DNA of 64,000 nucleotides from CF-113 sp050695155. Lineage in GTDB: Bacteria; Chloroflexota; Ktedonobacteria; Ktedonobacterales; Ktedonobacteraceae. This document shows, in pieces, positions 33,354-42,370 of the stretch. Position 1 is the first letter of the stretch, and the number at the start of each line of letters is the position of its first letter. The DNA lies in contig JBOGTO010000437.1 in assembly GCA_050695155.1 (NCBI GenBank), forward strand, positions 30,086 through 94,085. The letters run 5' to 3'. The translations under genes were made by a program, and so were the position numbers. Under the pieces are notes generated by a model that ran no database searches, had not been told where the DNA came from, and worked only from the letters and a program-made list of their open reading frames with translations.

Positions 33354-34046
33354 ATGGAAGGAAAAACACATGTCGGCTTTGCGCTGGCTGGTGCTATCAC
33401 GCTGAATAACGGCATGTATTTGCTGTTCCCGCACCCTCTGCCAGGGATCTTCGATTCGATCTTTCACGCTATCGGAACGCCCTGGACGTTTCGAGGATTG
33501 GCTCATCTCTGGCAGACACAGCAGGTGTTCATGCCCGCTGTTGTCGAGGTGATGGGCTATAAGCTCACCTTCTTTGTGTTCTTAGTGTGGTGCGCGCGGT
33601 TGCCAGATCGTCTGGAGCGGCGAAAACGCAAAGGGGCGGAGGCAGGGACATTGAGCAATGTAGCCACCTTGCCAGTCAAACATCGAGGCTTCACGCATAG
33701 CTGCTTCCTGCTCTTTCTGTTCATCTCGCTCGTCGCTGGTACAGCTACCTTTCTGGAAATCTACTTCCAGCGGCATCCTGTCGAGTTAAGTCCGGTCATA
33801 CGTGTTTTCCTGGGAAAAGAACTCTTTGCCGTATTTCTGGGTATCTTCCTGGCCTTTGTGCTCCATATTATTGCCGATAGCTTGACAACGCAAGGAGTGA
33901 AAGTCCTCTGGCCCGATGAAACGTACTATGGCTCATTGCCCAGGTCATTCCGGTTTAACAATGATAGCTGGCCAGAGTATATTATCCTCTGGCTGATGAT
34001 TTTTCTGGTGGGAGGATTGATCTTTGCAGGTATTTTTGGCTTCTAG
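33354..34046 (+). CDS. YdjM/DUF457-like membrane protein, 230 aa
   Basis: It has several transmembrane segments and the family's His/Asp signatures: N-terminal GKTHVGFALAGA, central KHRGFTHSCFLL and LHIIADSLTTQGVKVLWP. The family is described as membrane-bound, metal-dependent hydrolase-like; E. coli YdjM is LexA-controlled. The start lies only a few bases after IscB element 2, so its natural 5' region has probably been replaced. Confidence 0.8.
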   Translation: MEGKTHVGFALAGAITLNNGMYLLFPHPLPGIFDSIFHAIGTPWTFRGLAHLWQTQQVFMPAVVEVMGYKLTFFVFLVWCARLPDRLERRKRKGAEAGTLSNVATLPVKHRGFTHSCFLLFLFISLVAGTATFLEIYFQRHPVELSPVIRVFLGKELFAVFLGIFLAFVLHIIADSLTTQGVKVLWPDETYYGSLPRSFRFNNDSWPEYIILWLMIFLVGGLIFAGIFGF

Positions 34047-34427
34047 ATGACTCCAGTCCACGTAGCTGCCCTAGGCAGTTTAATTGGCTCTCCTATCGTG
34101 GCGAGCAAAAGGGGAAAGGAGTATCGCAACGAGACCATATCCTGCTGCTATCGAAGACCTGGCACACATTGTTCAAGAGGAATGGTCGTCAACTTCTTGA
34201 TGTACAAGGCTGTGACAAAAGGGATGCGTTTGCATGTACATCATCACGGCCTTAGGCTTTCACTGCCGTGATTTGCTGGTTCTCTTTGAGAGGATATCGC
34301 CTACAAGGAGTGATCAGAGAAAGAATCACGCCGATGCATCCTGGAATAAGCCCTCTGGCCATATCCGCGTTACCAGAAGGCTCCACGCGCGTCATAGGGC
34401 ATAGAATAACATTGATATGGAGCGCGA
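34047..34427. other. Gap with one hairpin, no supported gene
   Basis: The stem ATCACGGC/GCCGTGAT at 34243-34272 encloses a 14-base loop; without a T-run it is a weak terminator candidate for the YdjM-like gene. Nothing else is recognisable. Confidence 0.4.
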
Positions 34428-34826
34428 TTGAAGCAGCAACGTCTCATCACCCTCGCCTTACTGCTGGCCATCCTACTGATCTCGATCAGAGTGGCACAAC
34501 AGTTCCGCGCACTCCATGCACCCACCAGACAAGTCGCCTTCACCTGCGCCGTCGCGGTACAGGACAAAGTCGGCCAGGTCTGCATTGAGGGCGAGCCGGG
34601 GGCGCAGTTTCGCATTACCATCACCTACTGTAATCAACAGAGCGTGAGAAGCCCGGTGATAACCGACCAGGAGCCAGGGACCAACGAGTACCGATGGGTA
34701 TGGCAGGTTCAGCAGCCGACCAACTGCGCAGGGAAATCGGCCAGCGCACAAGCCTCGGCGATATGGGCAGATGGCAGCCAGGCCAGTGCGGAAGCGGTCT
34801 TCTCTGTCGCCTTGACGGCGAAGTGA
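34428..34826 (+). CDS. Secreted or membrane-tethered hypothetical protein, 132 aa
   Basis: A TTG start at 34428 gives MKQQRLITLALLLAILLIS, a classic signal anchor. The rest is beta-rich with four Cys residues (TCAV, VCIEG, YCNQ, NCAG) that could form two disulphides, like an Ig-type extracellular domain. No family is recognised. A MITE lies 50 bases downstream. Confidence 0.55.
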   Translation: MKQQRLITLALLLAILLISIRVAQQFRALHAPTRQVAFTCAVAVQDKVGQVCIEGEPGAQFRITITYCNQQSVRSPVITDQEPGTNEYRWVWQVQQPTNCAGKSASAQASAIWADGSQASAEAVFSVALTAK

Positions 34827-34877
34827 GGCGTAACGTTAGACATTGTGCCGGTGGGCCTCATAGGCCACAGCAGTGTA

Positions 34878-35002
34878 CATGTTGCAATTCACCTGGTGGA
34901 ATCTTCCTCAGTATCCTGTTGAGGTTGTTTCACAGAGCAGCATTTACAAACTGCTTATCCAGCGGATAAGCAGAAAAATTCCATCAGGTGAATTGCAACA
35001 TG
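34878..35002. mobile_element. MITE with IS630/Tc1-type ends
   Basis: A 125-bp unit with terminal inverted repeats of at least 25 bp beginning CATGTTGCAATTCACCTG, flanked on both sides by TA (34876-34877 and 35003-35004), the target duplication of IS630/Tc1-mariner elements. Inside lies a perfect hairpin CTGCTTATCC-AGC-GGATAAGCAG (34951-34973). It has no coding capacity. Confidence 0.8.
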
Positions 35003-35141
35003 TACTGTGTATGAGAGGATAATCTGTGCAGGAGGAGGTTACTTCAACATCATGGACGACATCAATGGGTCGTCTCCCCTGGCAAACAGCTACCTCTTCC
35101 GGTCAAATAATGAGAGGAAAAGAATGGAGGAGGAGGCTTTC

Positions 35142-35936
35142 ATGCTAGCAAACCAGGACCTACCACTCTGCTCATTCTGTCAAAGTCCTGCACTGGAGGC
35201 GCCCCTTCACTATGGGAGCTATGTCATCTGCCTCAAGTGCAGCGAATGCGGCATCGCTTGCTTCCAGTGTAAAACACTCATGGAGGACGATTGGCAGACG
35301 GCATTGGCCCAAGATTTTCGCTTCTTGAACCGAGATGTAGAGATCGGTCATTGCGATGCGTGCAAGGAGAGGTATTACCAGGCGCACCGCGAAGAGCTAC
35401 AAGAGGCATATAAGCAGTGGCTTACTTCTCACTATCGCACACCATCCTTCGTGTACGGTTTGCTCGATCCGCGTGATAGGCTCACCTATTATATCGGGCG
35501 CACGCATGATATCACAGCTCGGATGAGAGAACATCGAGGCAAGGGCAGTCGAGATAACGCTGCACGAAGTATTTGGGTACGATCGCTTCATGATGAAGGA
35601 CTGACATTCGAACATTGCATCTTGGCGCAAGTCGAGCCGGGCTATCGCGTTGCTGAGATGGAAGCACGCTGGATAGCTGTGGGCATCCAGCGTGGTTGGC
35701 CTTTGACCAACAAAGAAATCAGCCAGGCCAGCTCTTATACCTTAACAAACATACGCTCATCTTCAGTTGATTATCTTACTTGTCCCATGTATATGCTGAA
35801 AGTAGGGGATAGACTGCGGATAGCTCAAATCAATATGTACTCTGCATGGATACAATCGATGCCGAAGCATCTCCCCAATTGCCATCCTTTCTTCGGTATG
35901 CGTCCGGGGGATGATCCTGTATCACGCCACCTATAA
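35142..35936 (+). CDS. GIY-YIG domain protein with N-terminal zinc ribbon, 264 aa
   Basis: The best ribosome site, AGGAGGAGG, precedes ATG 35142; in-frame starts at 35052 and 35007 lie in MITE-adjacent DNA. Residues 8-80 hold CSFC, CLKCSECG, CFQC and CDAC pairs, a likely multi-zinc ribbon. Residues about 105-190 have the GIY-YIG core (FVYGLLDP, TYYIGRTHDITARMREH) with a later Glu in AEMEARWI. GIY-YIG domains cut DNA; here the zinc ribbon may target it. The role is unknown. Confidence 0.7.
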   Translation: MLANQDLPLCSFCQSPALEAPLHYGSYVICLKCSECGIACFQCKTLMEDDWQTALAQDFRFLNRDVEIGHCDACKERYYQAHREELQEAYKQWLTSHYRTPSFVYGLLDPRDRLTYYIGRTHDITARMREHRGKGSRDNAARSIWVRSLHDEGLTFEHCILAQVEPGYRVAEMEARWIAVGIQRGWPLTNKEISQASSYTLTNIRSSSVDYLTCPMYMLKVGDRLRIAQINMYSAWIQSMPKHLPNCHPFFGMRPGDDPVSRHL

Positions 35937-36126
35937 CGCGCTAGGGCTTTTCTTGCTCATCCCGACGTATTGAATCTCTGTTCTATTACTTTCACAAAGG
36001 GATTGACAGGGACCTAGTGAGCCGATAAGATGGGTCTGGAAATATATAACTAATACCTGTTAGTGTGAGATGTCACCCTGACACACGCTGCTATAGACTG
36101 TTTTTGACCATCCTGTTGGAGTACAT

Positions 36127-36486
36127 ATGAAGAAAACGTTTTGGAAGGGGTTTCGTGTTACTGTTGGCCTTATCGCCGCTATTATCGGCTTTATTGCCAG
36201 CGTGACAGGTATTGCTAGTTGGCTGGGCATCACAAGTATACATATGGGCAACGTCATTGTCCCTAATCCGATCATTATTGTGGTTGCCACCCTTATTGCG
36301 ATTCTGCTCATCGTGGCCGCCTTTTGCTTCGGGGCCTATTATATTCTGGCTGTGATAAGTAAGATACTCTCAGGGCTATTCATCCATGCGATGGAAGCGC
36401 TTACGAAAGGAGTTCATGTTTCATTGAAAGCAGCTCCATCGGCGGAAACAAGTGAAAAAGAGCAGGCACAAACCATACAGAAATAA
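36127..36486 (+). CDS. Small membrane protein, 119 aa
   Basis: Two strong hydrophobic helices (residues about 10-35 and 50-80) are followed by an amphipathic segment and a polar tail (AETSEKEQAQ). ATG 36127 lacks a strong ribosome site. The next gene begins 14 bases downstream. No family is recognised. Confidence 0.65.
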   Translation: MKKTFWKGFRVTVGLIAAIIGFIASVTGIASWLGITSIHMGNVIVPNPIIIVVATLIAILLIVAAFCFGAYYILAVISKILSGLFIHAMEALTKGVHVSLKAAPSAETSEKEQAQTIQK

Positions 36487-36500
36487 GGAGCAAAATATAT

Positions 36501-37439
36501 ATGCCATCGACTCAGTGGTCTCTCAAACCGTTTGATACTCGCGGGGGTTTTCAGGGCCCGGCTATCAAGGTTGAGATCGATCCGACGGTAATTTTCGGAG
36601 GCCGGGGCATCTTTGGCCCGGTGCTCTACTTGCCCTACACGCTTCCTAAGCCGGATGAGGCATCTGCATCGATGCGCCTGCTTTGGATCGGGGGCTGGCT
36701 TGGCTATGGCAATGTATCTGATACTGATGTCAGACTGGTCATCCCCTCCCAGATCATCTGGCCTGACAACCGGTCCAGACTCGAGGTGGCTCTTACAGAT
36801 GCGCAGGTCGAGGCCATCGAGGAGGCGCGTAAGGGGAACCAAGTAAGCTTGACGGTTTGGCTTAGCGGCCTAGCTGACATAGGCCAAGCCGTGGTACCGG
36901 TACGGAGCACCAATTCGGGGTACATCGGCATCGACCGCGAACGCTGGTTGACTGTCTTACGCGACTTAGGTGCTGGCACGCGACGGCTGGTAGAACTGCC
37001 TGAGCCGCGCCTCCCACGCGGAATGGATATCTGGGCTGAATGTCTGCGTCTCCTGGATGGGGCAACGGGGTTTTACCAGAGTGGCCTCTACGAGCAGGTC
37101 TTAATCAACTGCCGGAAAATTGCGGAGGGCATTCCTCAAGTGATCTGTGATGTGTGGGGTGTTCCACAGAAACCAACACATCAATCAGTTGGGGAGTGGC
37201 TCCGGAATACTGTAGCGCCTCAGCTTACTGCTGCGTGGCCAGAAGACAGCAAATCTCCTGTTATGATCCGAACCCTGCTTTCTGGTGTCTGGGAATGGGC
37301 GGCCCCAGCTCCCCACTATGGCACAGAAATGCCCTTGCGAGAAAAGGCTGCCTTTGGCCTGGAACTCTGTACGAGTCTCTTGCATTTTGCCGGGCAGGTG
37401 CTCCAAGCGCACCCTGACCCTATTGCCAGTACTCTCTGA
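36501..37439 (+). CDS. Hypothetical protein, 312 aa
   Basis: The N-terminal 155 residues are beta-rich (AIKVEIDPTVIFGGRGIFGP, LLWIGGWLGYGN, VVPVRSTNSGYIGIDRERW). The C-terminal half is helical with LYEQVLINCRKIAEGI and WEWAAPAPHYGTE. It follows the small membrane gene closely (RBS AAGGAGC). No recognised family. The helical half could be an interaction or effector domain. Confidence 0.6.
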   Translation: MPSTQWSLKPFDTRGGFQGPAIKVEIDPTVIFGGRGIFGPVLYLPYTLPKPDEASASMRLLWIGGWLGYGNVSDTDVRLVIPSQIIWPDNRSRLEVALTDAQVEAIEEARKGNQVSLTVWLSGLADIGQAVVPVRSTNSGYIGIDRERWLTVLRDLGAGTRRLVELPEPRLPRGMDIWAECLRLLDGATGFYQSGLYEQVLINCRKIAEGIPQVICDVWGVPQKPTHQSVGEWLRNTVAPQLTAAWPEDSKSPVMIRTLLSGVWEWAAPAPHYGTEMPLREKAAFGLELCTSLLHFAGQVLQAHPDPIASTL

Positions 37440-37743
37440 GTGCTAAGGTATAACCAGCGCCTTATGAAAAAGGCGGCGCTTTCGCGATGTGGAGGGGCAG
37501 GCCTGCGACGATCTGCCAAAATATCGTCACTTTTGCCGGCTGGCCAGCGCCTCATAGATAAGTCTGCTGTTATCGATGAATGGATAGAATGCTATGACAG
37601 AAGCGCTCACCATCCCCACGCTGGGTAGTCTGGCGCAGGCTCTTGAATTTGGCATCGGCGTCTGAATCCATGAGAAGTTCGGCCATACCAGGAGCGAGAA
37701 AACCCGCACGGCCTACAGCGAGACGATCACGGCGTTTCGGAAG

Positions 37744-38646
37744 TTGCTCCAGCGCGATGGCCTCGACCTGACGTGGGAACCAGGGCCAGGGGAAAGCGAA
37801 CGGCAAATCTGCCAGCGCCTCGCACTCTACGCGCAGGCCTTTGCCAGTACCCGGCTTGAGGGTAGCCGCCACAAAGGGGAGATCGCGTCGGCGACGAAGA
37901 ACCAGCGGCTGGCCATCCTCAGCTCGTTCTATCAATTCGCCTACAAGCGCGGCTTTATCACCCTCGGCAATCCGATCGACCTGGTGGACCGCTCGCCGGT
38001 GCAACCCTACGCGAAAGCGCAGGGCCTGGAGCAGGAAGAAGTGCAGGAGCGCCTGCTGAAGATCGATGTCAGCACCAGACCAGGGCTGCGCGAAATCGCG
38101 CTGCTGCTGGTGCTGTTCACCACCGGGCGCAGGGCTGGCGAAGTGGCGAGTTTGCGTCGGCGACACCTGCAGGTCAATCGCCGCGGCATCGTAACGCTGG
38201 ATTTTGAGCGCCTAAAGAGCGTGAAGTCCACGCACGATACGCTCGATGAGGTGGTCAGCACGGTGCTGGTCCTGTGGATCCAGACGGCCTACAACAAGCC
38301 CATCAAGGATATCGGTGCTGAGGCGGTAGTCTGGATGGACCTGGCGCACCCGACGCGCGCCGAGGAGCCGCTGGGCTACCAGGGCATCGCCGGTGTCTGT
38401 CGGCACTATCTCGATACCTTCAAGGTGCATACGACGCGCCACTCGTTCGCGCTGCTCATGCAGGCGATTGGGGCGAAGCTGACCGATATCCAGAAGCCGC
38501 TTTTACACAGCAGCGCCGCGACGACCGGCCTGTACCTGGAGACGATTACGCGCAACCAGAACCAGTTCATCGGCAAGCTCACCGCGCTGCTGGGTGTCTC
38601 TGGCATGATGGCGAAGCTGTTCGCACCGGCGGCGACTGGCGAATAG
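37744..38646 (+). CDS. Tyrosine recombinase 1, N-terminus interrupted
   Basis: The catalytic core is complete: TGRRAGEV (Arg I), HTTRHSF (His-x-x-Arg), HSSAATTGLYLE (His and Tyr nucleophile). The frame is open from 37666, but a natural start at ATG 37594 (TEALTIPTLGSLAQALE...) is separated by an in-frame TGA at 37663-37665, codon 24. Without readthrough, translation must begin at TTG 37744, losing part of the SAM-like DNA-binding domain. It is either a decaying integrase or a recoded one. Confidence 0.75.
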   Translation: MLQRDGLDLTWEPGPGESERQICQRLALYAQAFASTRLEGSRHKGEIASATKNQRLAILSSFYQFAYKRGFITLGNPIDLVDRSPVQPYAKAQGLEQEEVQERLLKIDVSTRPGLREIALLLVLFTTGRRAGEVASLRRRHLQVNRRGIVTLDFERLKSVKSTHDTLDEVVSTVLVLWIQTAYNKPIKDIGAEAVVWMDLAHPTRAEEPLGYQGIAGVCRHYLDTFKVHTTRHSFALLMQAIGAKLTDIQKPLLHSSAATTGLYLETITRNQNQFIGKLTALLGVSGMMAKLFAPAATGE

Positions 38647-38663
38647 AGGACCGCTGTCCGGGG

Positions 38664-38684
38664 CGACCCTTGCGGTCGGGTTTT
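38664..38684 (+). terminator. Rho-independent terminator after recombinase 1
   Basis: CGACC/GGTCG stem with loop CTTGC, followed by GGTTTTT. Confidence 0.6.
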
Positions 38685-38799
38685 TCATAGCCATATGCCT
38701 ATACGCAACGCTCGCGATGTGTTAAGATTGGCAGGACTTTCACGAACCATCTATGAAGCCCAGATGTGTATTTTACAACGTTGACGAGGAGTATCTATT

Positions 38800-39351
38800 A
38801 TGAATAAGCAGTCCGGTGCATCCAGCAAGCGTGAAGAAACAGTGGATGCCCTTTTAGCACAAGCCCTATTTTACTCGATAGACAAGCCAACCACCCCTTG
38901 CCAGGGGGAGATTCACCAACGAAAGGGTCAACCTGTACGAGCCTCGTGGGAGGTACACTTTTATGAAAACTTTGAGTTGGCGCGACAACTCCTCGGCCAG
39001 GGTGCGTCGAGAGAGCAGATAGAAGAGGCGGTATGGGAGGCGATGTGCAGAGAGCAAGATACCGTCGGAGTCGTCACACATTCTCTCCGTTTGGTCTGTG
39101 ATCTGTGTGCAGCCCAGCTTGCTGCACAACATGCAGGCAATGAACCAGCTCAGCATGTCATATCCGAAGCGATTATGGCAGAGAATGCTTTCCTCCTGGT
39201 ATGTGACCGTCGCACACGAGTAACCGCACTTATCGGCGCTCTTCCTCCTGATGTGCAGGAGAGTGATCTGCTTGTCTGGCTGAAGCACAGCAAAGTTATG
39301 TCTGTTCTCCGATTTGAGCCGGGGGCCGGTCCCCTCACCAGTAAGGAATAA
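38800..39351 (+). CDS. Hypothetical protein, 183 aa
   Basis: ATG 38800 follows GACGAGGAG. It is soluble, mostly helical, with CDLCAAQLAAQHA and a Cys-Asp-Arg-Arg segment (VCDRRTRVTAL). No family is recognised. The following gene starts four bases after its stop, so the two form a pair. Confidence 0.6.
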   Translation: MNKQSGASSKREETVDALLAQALFYSIDKPTTPCQGEIHQRKGQPVRASWEVHFYENFELARQLLGQGASREQIEEAVWEAMCREQDTVGVVTHSLRLVCDLCAAQLAAQHAGNEPAQHVISEAIMAENAFLLVCDRRTRVTALIGALPPDVQESDLLVWLKHSKVMSVLRFEPGAGPLTSKE

Positions 39352-39355
39352 TGCG

Positions 39356-39925
39356 ATGAAGAAGAATTCACGACGGAAGTGGGTAGGAAAACGACGACCA
39401 CCTGAGATATGGATCCCGAAGGATGAAGTTCAGGATGAATTGAGCTTTATGCAAAAGCTGCATCCTGATAGTTCACTCGATGAGGTCATAGCGGAGCTGG
39501 AGCAGATGGGGCATGTAAGCGTCCGTATCAATCCATCCTCCGGCAAGCGGGAGTTTCGCTTGAACCAGGGGGCAATCCAGGCAGCCTTGAGGAAGCTTCC
39601 CCCTGAGCAACGAACAGGCCGGGAAATCACAATTCACGAAGATATCGCCATGATTTGTGACTACCATCATGATGCAACGACGCTGCTGAGTGTGATGGTC
39701 CAGCAGACGGACCGCCTGAAAGAGACAGATACCATTCCCTGGATCATAAAATCGCCCGAACAGCTCGAAAAAGAGATATTCGGGACCTGCGAAGACCTGC
39801 CGGCTGCTTTCGCATTCCTGAAAGCGAGGAACTTTGTGGAGATAGCGGAGCAGGGACCCCAAACGTATCGCTACCGCTTAAACGTGCCAATCGTCCAGGC
39901 GGCTCTTGATGCTCTACCCGCGTAA
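39356..39925 (+). CDS. Hypothetical protein, 189 aa
   Basis: ATG 39356 follows GTAAGGA. The N-terminus is very basic (KKNSRRKWVGKRRPP), and two segments repeat the same motif: VRINPSSGKREFRLNQGAIQ (residues about 53-72) and QTYRYRLNVPIVQAALDALP at the end. This looks like an internal duplication of a small winged-helix-like unit. Function unknown. Confidence 0.6.
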   Translation: MKKNSRRKWVGKRRPPEIWIPKDEVQDELSFMQKLHPDSSLDEVIAELEQMGHVSVRINPSSGKREFRLNQGAIQAALRKLPPEQRTGREITIHEDIAMICDYHHDATTLLSVMVQQTDRLKETDTIPWIIKSPEQLEKEIFGTCEDLPAAFAFLKARNFVEIAEQGPQTYRYRLNVPIVQAALDALPA

Positions 39926-40309
39926 ATGTGATAATTATGTAATGAAGCCAAGCCAAGTGGTCTATTCCATCACTTCACAAGAAGATTATCACTATGATAA
40001 ATTCACCATTGTTGGTGCTTATCGTAGAATGGCGCATGTTCGCCCCAATAGTACAACCCATAAGCCCGGATTGCCTCACCAAAGGCCAGAGCCTTACCGC
40101 ATATAGCACGCTGGTAAGGCTTTATAAGGCTGGCAGCGCTATTGATTATCTTTTGTCTCTTCTAGCGTCCTATTTATATCTCGGATTACAGCGTTTAAGC
40201 ACTTTTGGCATAGCGTCCCTCGTATGCTCACTAAGTGGTACCGCAAATTCCGCGACTGTCGGAACACGTCACCAAAGGCCAAAGCCTTACATACTTGCTC
40301 ACGAGAAGG

Positions 40310-40342
40310 GGGGGGTCAGCCATTGTGACTGGCCCCCCTTTT
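40310..40342 (+). terminator. Rho-independent terminator
   Basis: GGGGGGTCAG pairs with CTGGCCCCCC across a 9-base loop, one G-T pair, followed by TTTT. It is 400 bases past the last plus-strand gene, so it may end a longer untranslated transcript. Confidence 0.7.
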
Positions 40343-40522
40343 CCGCCAGTGCGTCTGAGAGGCGATTTTTGCGGCCCTACAACTGTAAATTATCAAAGCT
40401 TGAATGCTTGTCTACTAAGAAGTTTCTGTCCTTCTCGTTGTTTTCCGGTCGGATCATCCTCACACCCCTACTACTACTACCAGTACTCCCCCTCCAGCAG
40501 AGGCAAGTGTTAGACAGCGCAA

Positions 40523-40574
40523 GCAGAGAAAGCTAGCTGATTGCCTAGACAGTCAGCTAGCTTTCTCTGCTTTA
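40523..40574. terminator. Perfect 18-bp hairpin, terminator or att-like site
   Basis: Arms GCAGAGAAAGCTAGCTGA and TCAGCTAGCTTTCTCTGC match perfectly across a 12-base loop, then TTTA. It could stop transcripts from either side. The centre of each arm, AGCTAGCT, also resembles the half-site of the 34-bp palindrome family. Confidence 0.6.
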
Positions 40575-40724
40575 GGGTACCGCTCATCATCGTTTCGTGA
40601 TGGGTGCAGCTGTCGCCTTTCTCTGCTCAATGTGACAACGATCATGCTCTCTCCTCTGTTTTCCTCCGCACGACGCTTCCCCGGTCCCTCTTCTCTCCCA
40701 GTTCCTCTCGTCTACAGGCGACTA

Positions 40725-41936
40725 TTATAAAGGAAGGCGAAGCGTTGATCCTTGCCCTGGCCGAGCATGGCTATACACATCCGTCACCGCGATGGAACTC
40801 TGTCCCAACGTATCTCTCACCACTGGCAACGACTCTCCCCGATCAATCGAGTGAGACGCACTGGCATGACGTAACCAGTGCGGGGACACCCGCGAACGAA
40901 CTTCCTGCTCTCCAGCTCTCGGTCCGCGCTCAATCACCCGCTCATACACCTCCACCCCCGCGCGGATCGCCGCCGCTTTCACGATCTCGTCCACCTGGGA
41001 TTGATCTAAGCGCCCGCCGGTGACTTCTCCCCTCCCATTTTTCCTCTGCCTGGACTGAAACACATAGGCATCTGGCTCAAAACCGGTCGAGAGCACGTCA
41101 ATCTCTTGCCACACGCTCGGTAACACCGGAACCGAACGCGTCTTGCTCCGTTTCCCATAGACGGTAATCTGACCTCTCTCCCCATATGGCTGTAGGTTTC
41201 GTCTGCGTAAGCCACACAACTCACTGACGCGCAACGCGCCCCCATAGAGCAGCATCAGGATCGCGTGGTTGCGTTTGTCATTTTCCAGGGCCAGCATGCG
41301 CTGGACGTGCGCCTCACTCAAGATACGCTCTGCCCGCCGCTCCTCTGGCCTGGGAAGCTTCAATGCGACTCCCACATTGGCTCTGAGGTATCCCGCTTGC
41401 GCACAGAACGTCAAGCAGGACTTCACGGCAGCCAGCATCGACGCCTGGGACGCTGGCGCTAAATCGTACAACTCTTCGGCGTAGTCCTGAAGATCGGCCA
41501 GTGTGACTTGCGGAAGCGGCTTCTCCACATCGACATAGAACCTGACGATATTGGCAGCATACGCCCTCACCGTCTTATAGGCTCTCTGGTTCCTCAACCA
41601 CAACTGGATAAACGGCGCATCCTGGTCGGCATACCCTGGAAGCTGCACCCCTACTGGCTTGCCTTCTCGATGAGTGATGGAAAGCGAAACTGGTGCGGCG
41701 AGAACGGCCTGCGCCTCTTCTCCTCCCACTGCCGGATAGATCATTACGCGCTTCTGCCCCGGATCGCGGTCAAGGACACGGCGTAACGCTGCCACCAGCC
41801 TCGCGCGTTCCTCATCTGGGAGCTCTTGCTCTGTATTGACACGCTCAACCAAGAGTTCCCCGTAGGCCCGCGCTTTCTGAGGATCGCCGTCTACTCCAGC
41901 ATCCAGGATATCCAGGATCGTTGCGAAAAACCGCAT
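40725..41936 (-). CDS. Tyrosine recombinase 2 (XerC/D-like), 403 aa
   Basis: Residues about 150-240 form the SAM-like N-terminal arm (LRNQRAYKTVRAYAANIVRFY), and residues about 265-395 the catalytic domain: GGALRVSELCGL (Arg I), GKRSKTRSVPV (Lys), HWLRHASAS (HxxR) and TDVYSH (Tyr). The fourth position is LGQSS where most recombinases have LGHSS, so one histidine is Gln. The first 110 residues are an extra domain. ATG 41936 follows GGGGGAG and overlaps the preceding small gene. Confidence 0.85.
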   Translation of the reverse strand: MRFFATILDILDAGVDGDPQKARAYGELLVERVNTEQELPDEERARLVAALRRVLDRDPGQKRVMIYPAVGGEEAQAVLAAPVSLSITHREGKPVGVQLPGYADQDAPFIQLWLRNQRAYKTVRAYAANIVRFYVDVEKPLPQVTLADLQDYAEELYDLAPASQASMLAAVKSCLTFCAQAGYLRANVGVALKLPRPEERRAERILSEAHVQRMLALENDKRNHAILMLLYGGALRVSELCGLRRRNLQPYGERGQITVYGKRSKTRSVPVLPSVWQEIDVLSTGFEPDAYVFQSRQRKNGRGEVTGGRLDQSQVDEIVKAAAIRAGVEVYERVIERGPRAGEQEVRSRVSPHWLRHASASHSIDRGESLPVVRDTLGQSSIAVTDVYSHARPGQGSTLRLPL

Positions 41937-41937
41937 G

Positions 41938-42174
41938 TCATTCTCCCCCGCGCTGGACGTGATGAAAAGGGTGAGACTGCCAACTCTCAAGCAACAAGTC
42001 CAGGCTCTCGCCAGGATGAGGTTCATAGGGCTCATCTTTATAGGCAAACTCACCATTTGCCTTGTAGGCGACATAGCCAACCTCACGCACGACTCCAATC
42101 CCTTCTGTGACAATCTCTGTATCAAGGCGGGCGGAATAGCCCCCTTTCGTCAGATAGTAGCCCTTCTGAAGCAT
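41938..42174 (-). CDS. Small protein upstream of recombinase 2, 78 aa
   Basis: ATG 42174 follows GGAAGAGGGAA; the stop lies within the recombinase leader, so the two are coupled. The sequence is tyrosine- and acidic-rich (YVAYKANGEFAYKDEPYEP). No helix-turn-helix is evident; it may be a directionality factor by position only. Confidence 0.55.
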   Translation of the reverse strand: MLQKGYYLTKGGYSARLDTEIVTEGIGVVREVGYVAYKANGEFAYKDEPYEPHPGESLDLLLESWQSHPFHHVQRGGE

Positions 42175-42212
42175 TTCCCTCTTCCTTTCGTGCAATCTGG
42201 TGCCTTTGCAGT

Positions 42213-42244
42213 GAGTACCGACTAAATACTATTAGTTGGTACTC
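42213..42244 (-). promoter_or_regulatory. Palindromic operator of the recombinase 2 operon
   Basis: GAGTACCGACTAA and TTAGTTGGTACTC form an inverted repeat with one mismatch around ATACTA, about 40 bases before the small gene's start on the minus strand. It is a probable repressor site. Confidence 0.6.
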
Positions 42245-42370
42245 AACCTACCACAAAGAAGCGCGCATGTCAAGACTTTTCGCGTAAAACATGCACGCCT
42301 TTCCGACTGTCCAGGGTGATCAGGAATGCCTGATGTGTCAGATGAGTACACTAAAAGGAAGGAGGTCCCC

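Larger units (their letters stand above)
39926..40724. other. Gene-poor, hairpin-rich stretch between recombinases
   Basis: No supported gene. It holds a 22-bp direct repeat (40075-40096 and 40269-40290, one mismatch), a hairpin AGCCTTACC/GGTAAGGCT at 40089-40120, a G-run terminator at 40310-40342 and a perfect 18-bp-arm hairpin at 40523-40570. It may be the site of attachment or control elements. Confidence 0.4.
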
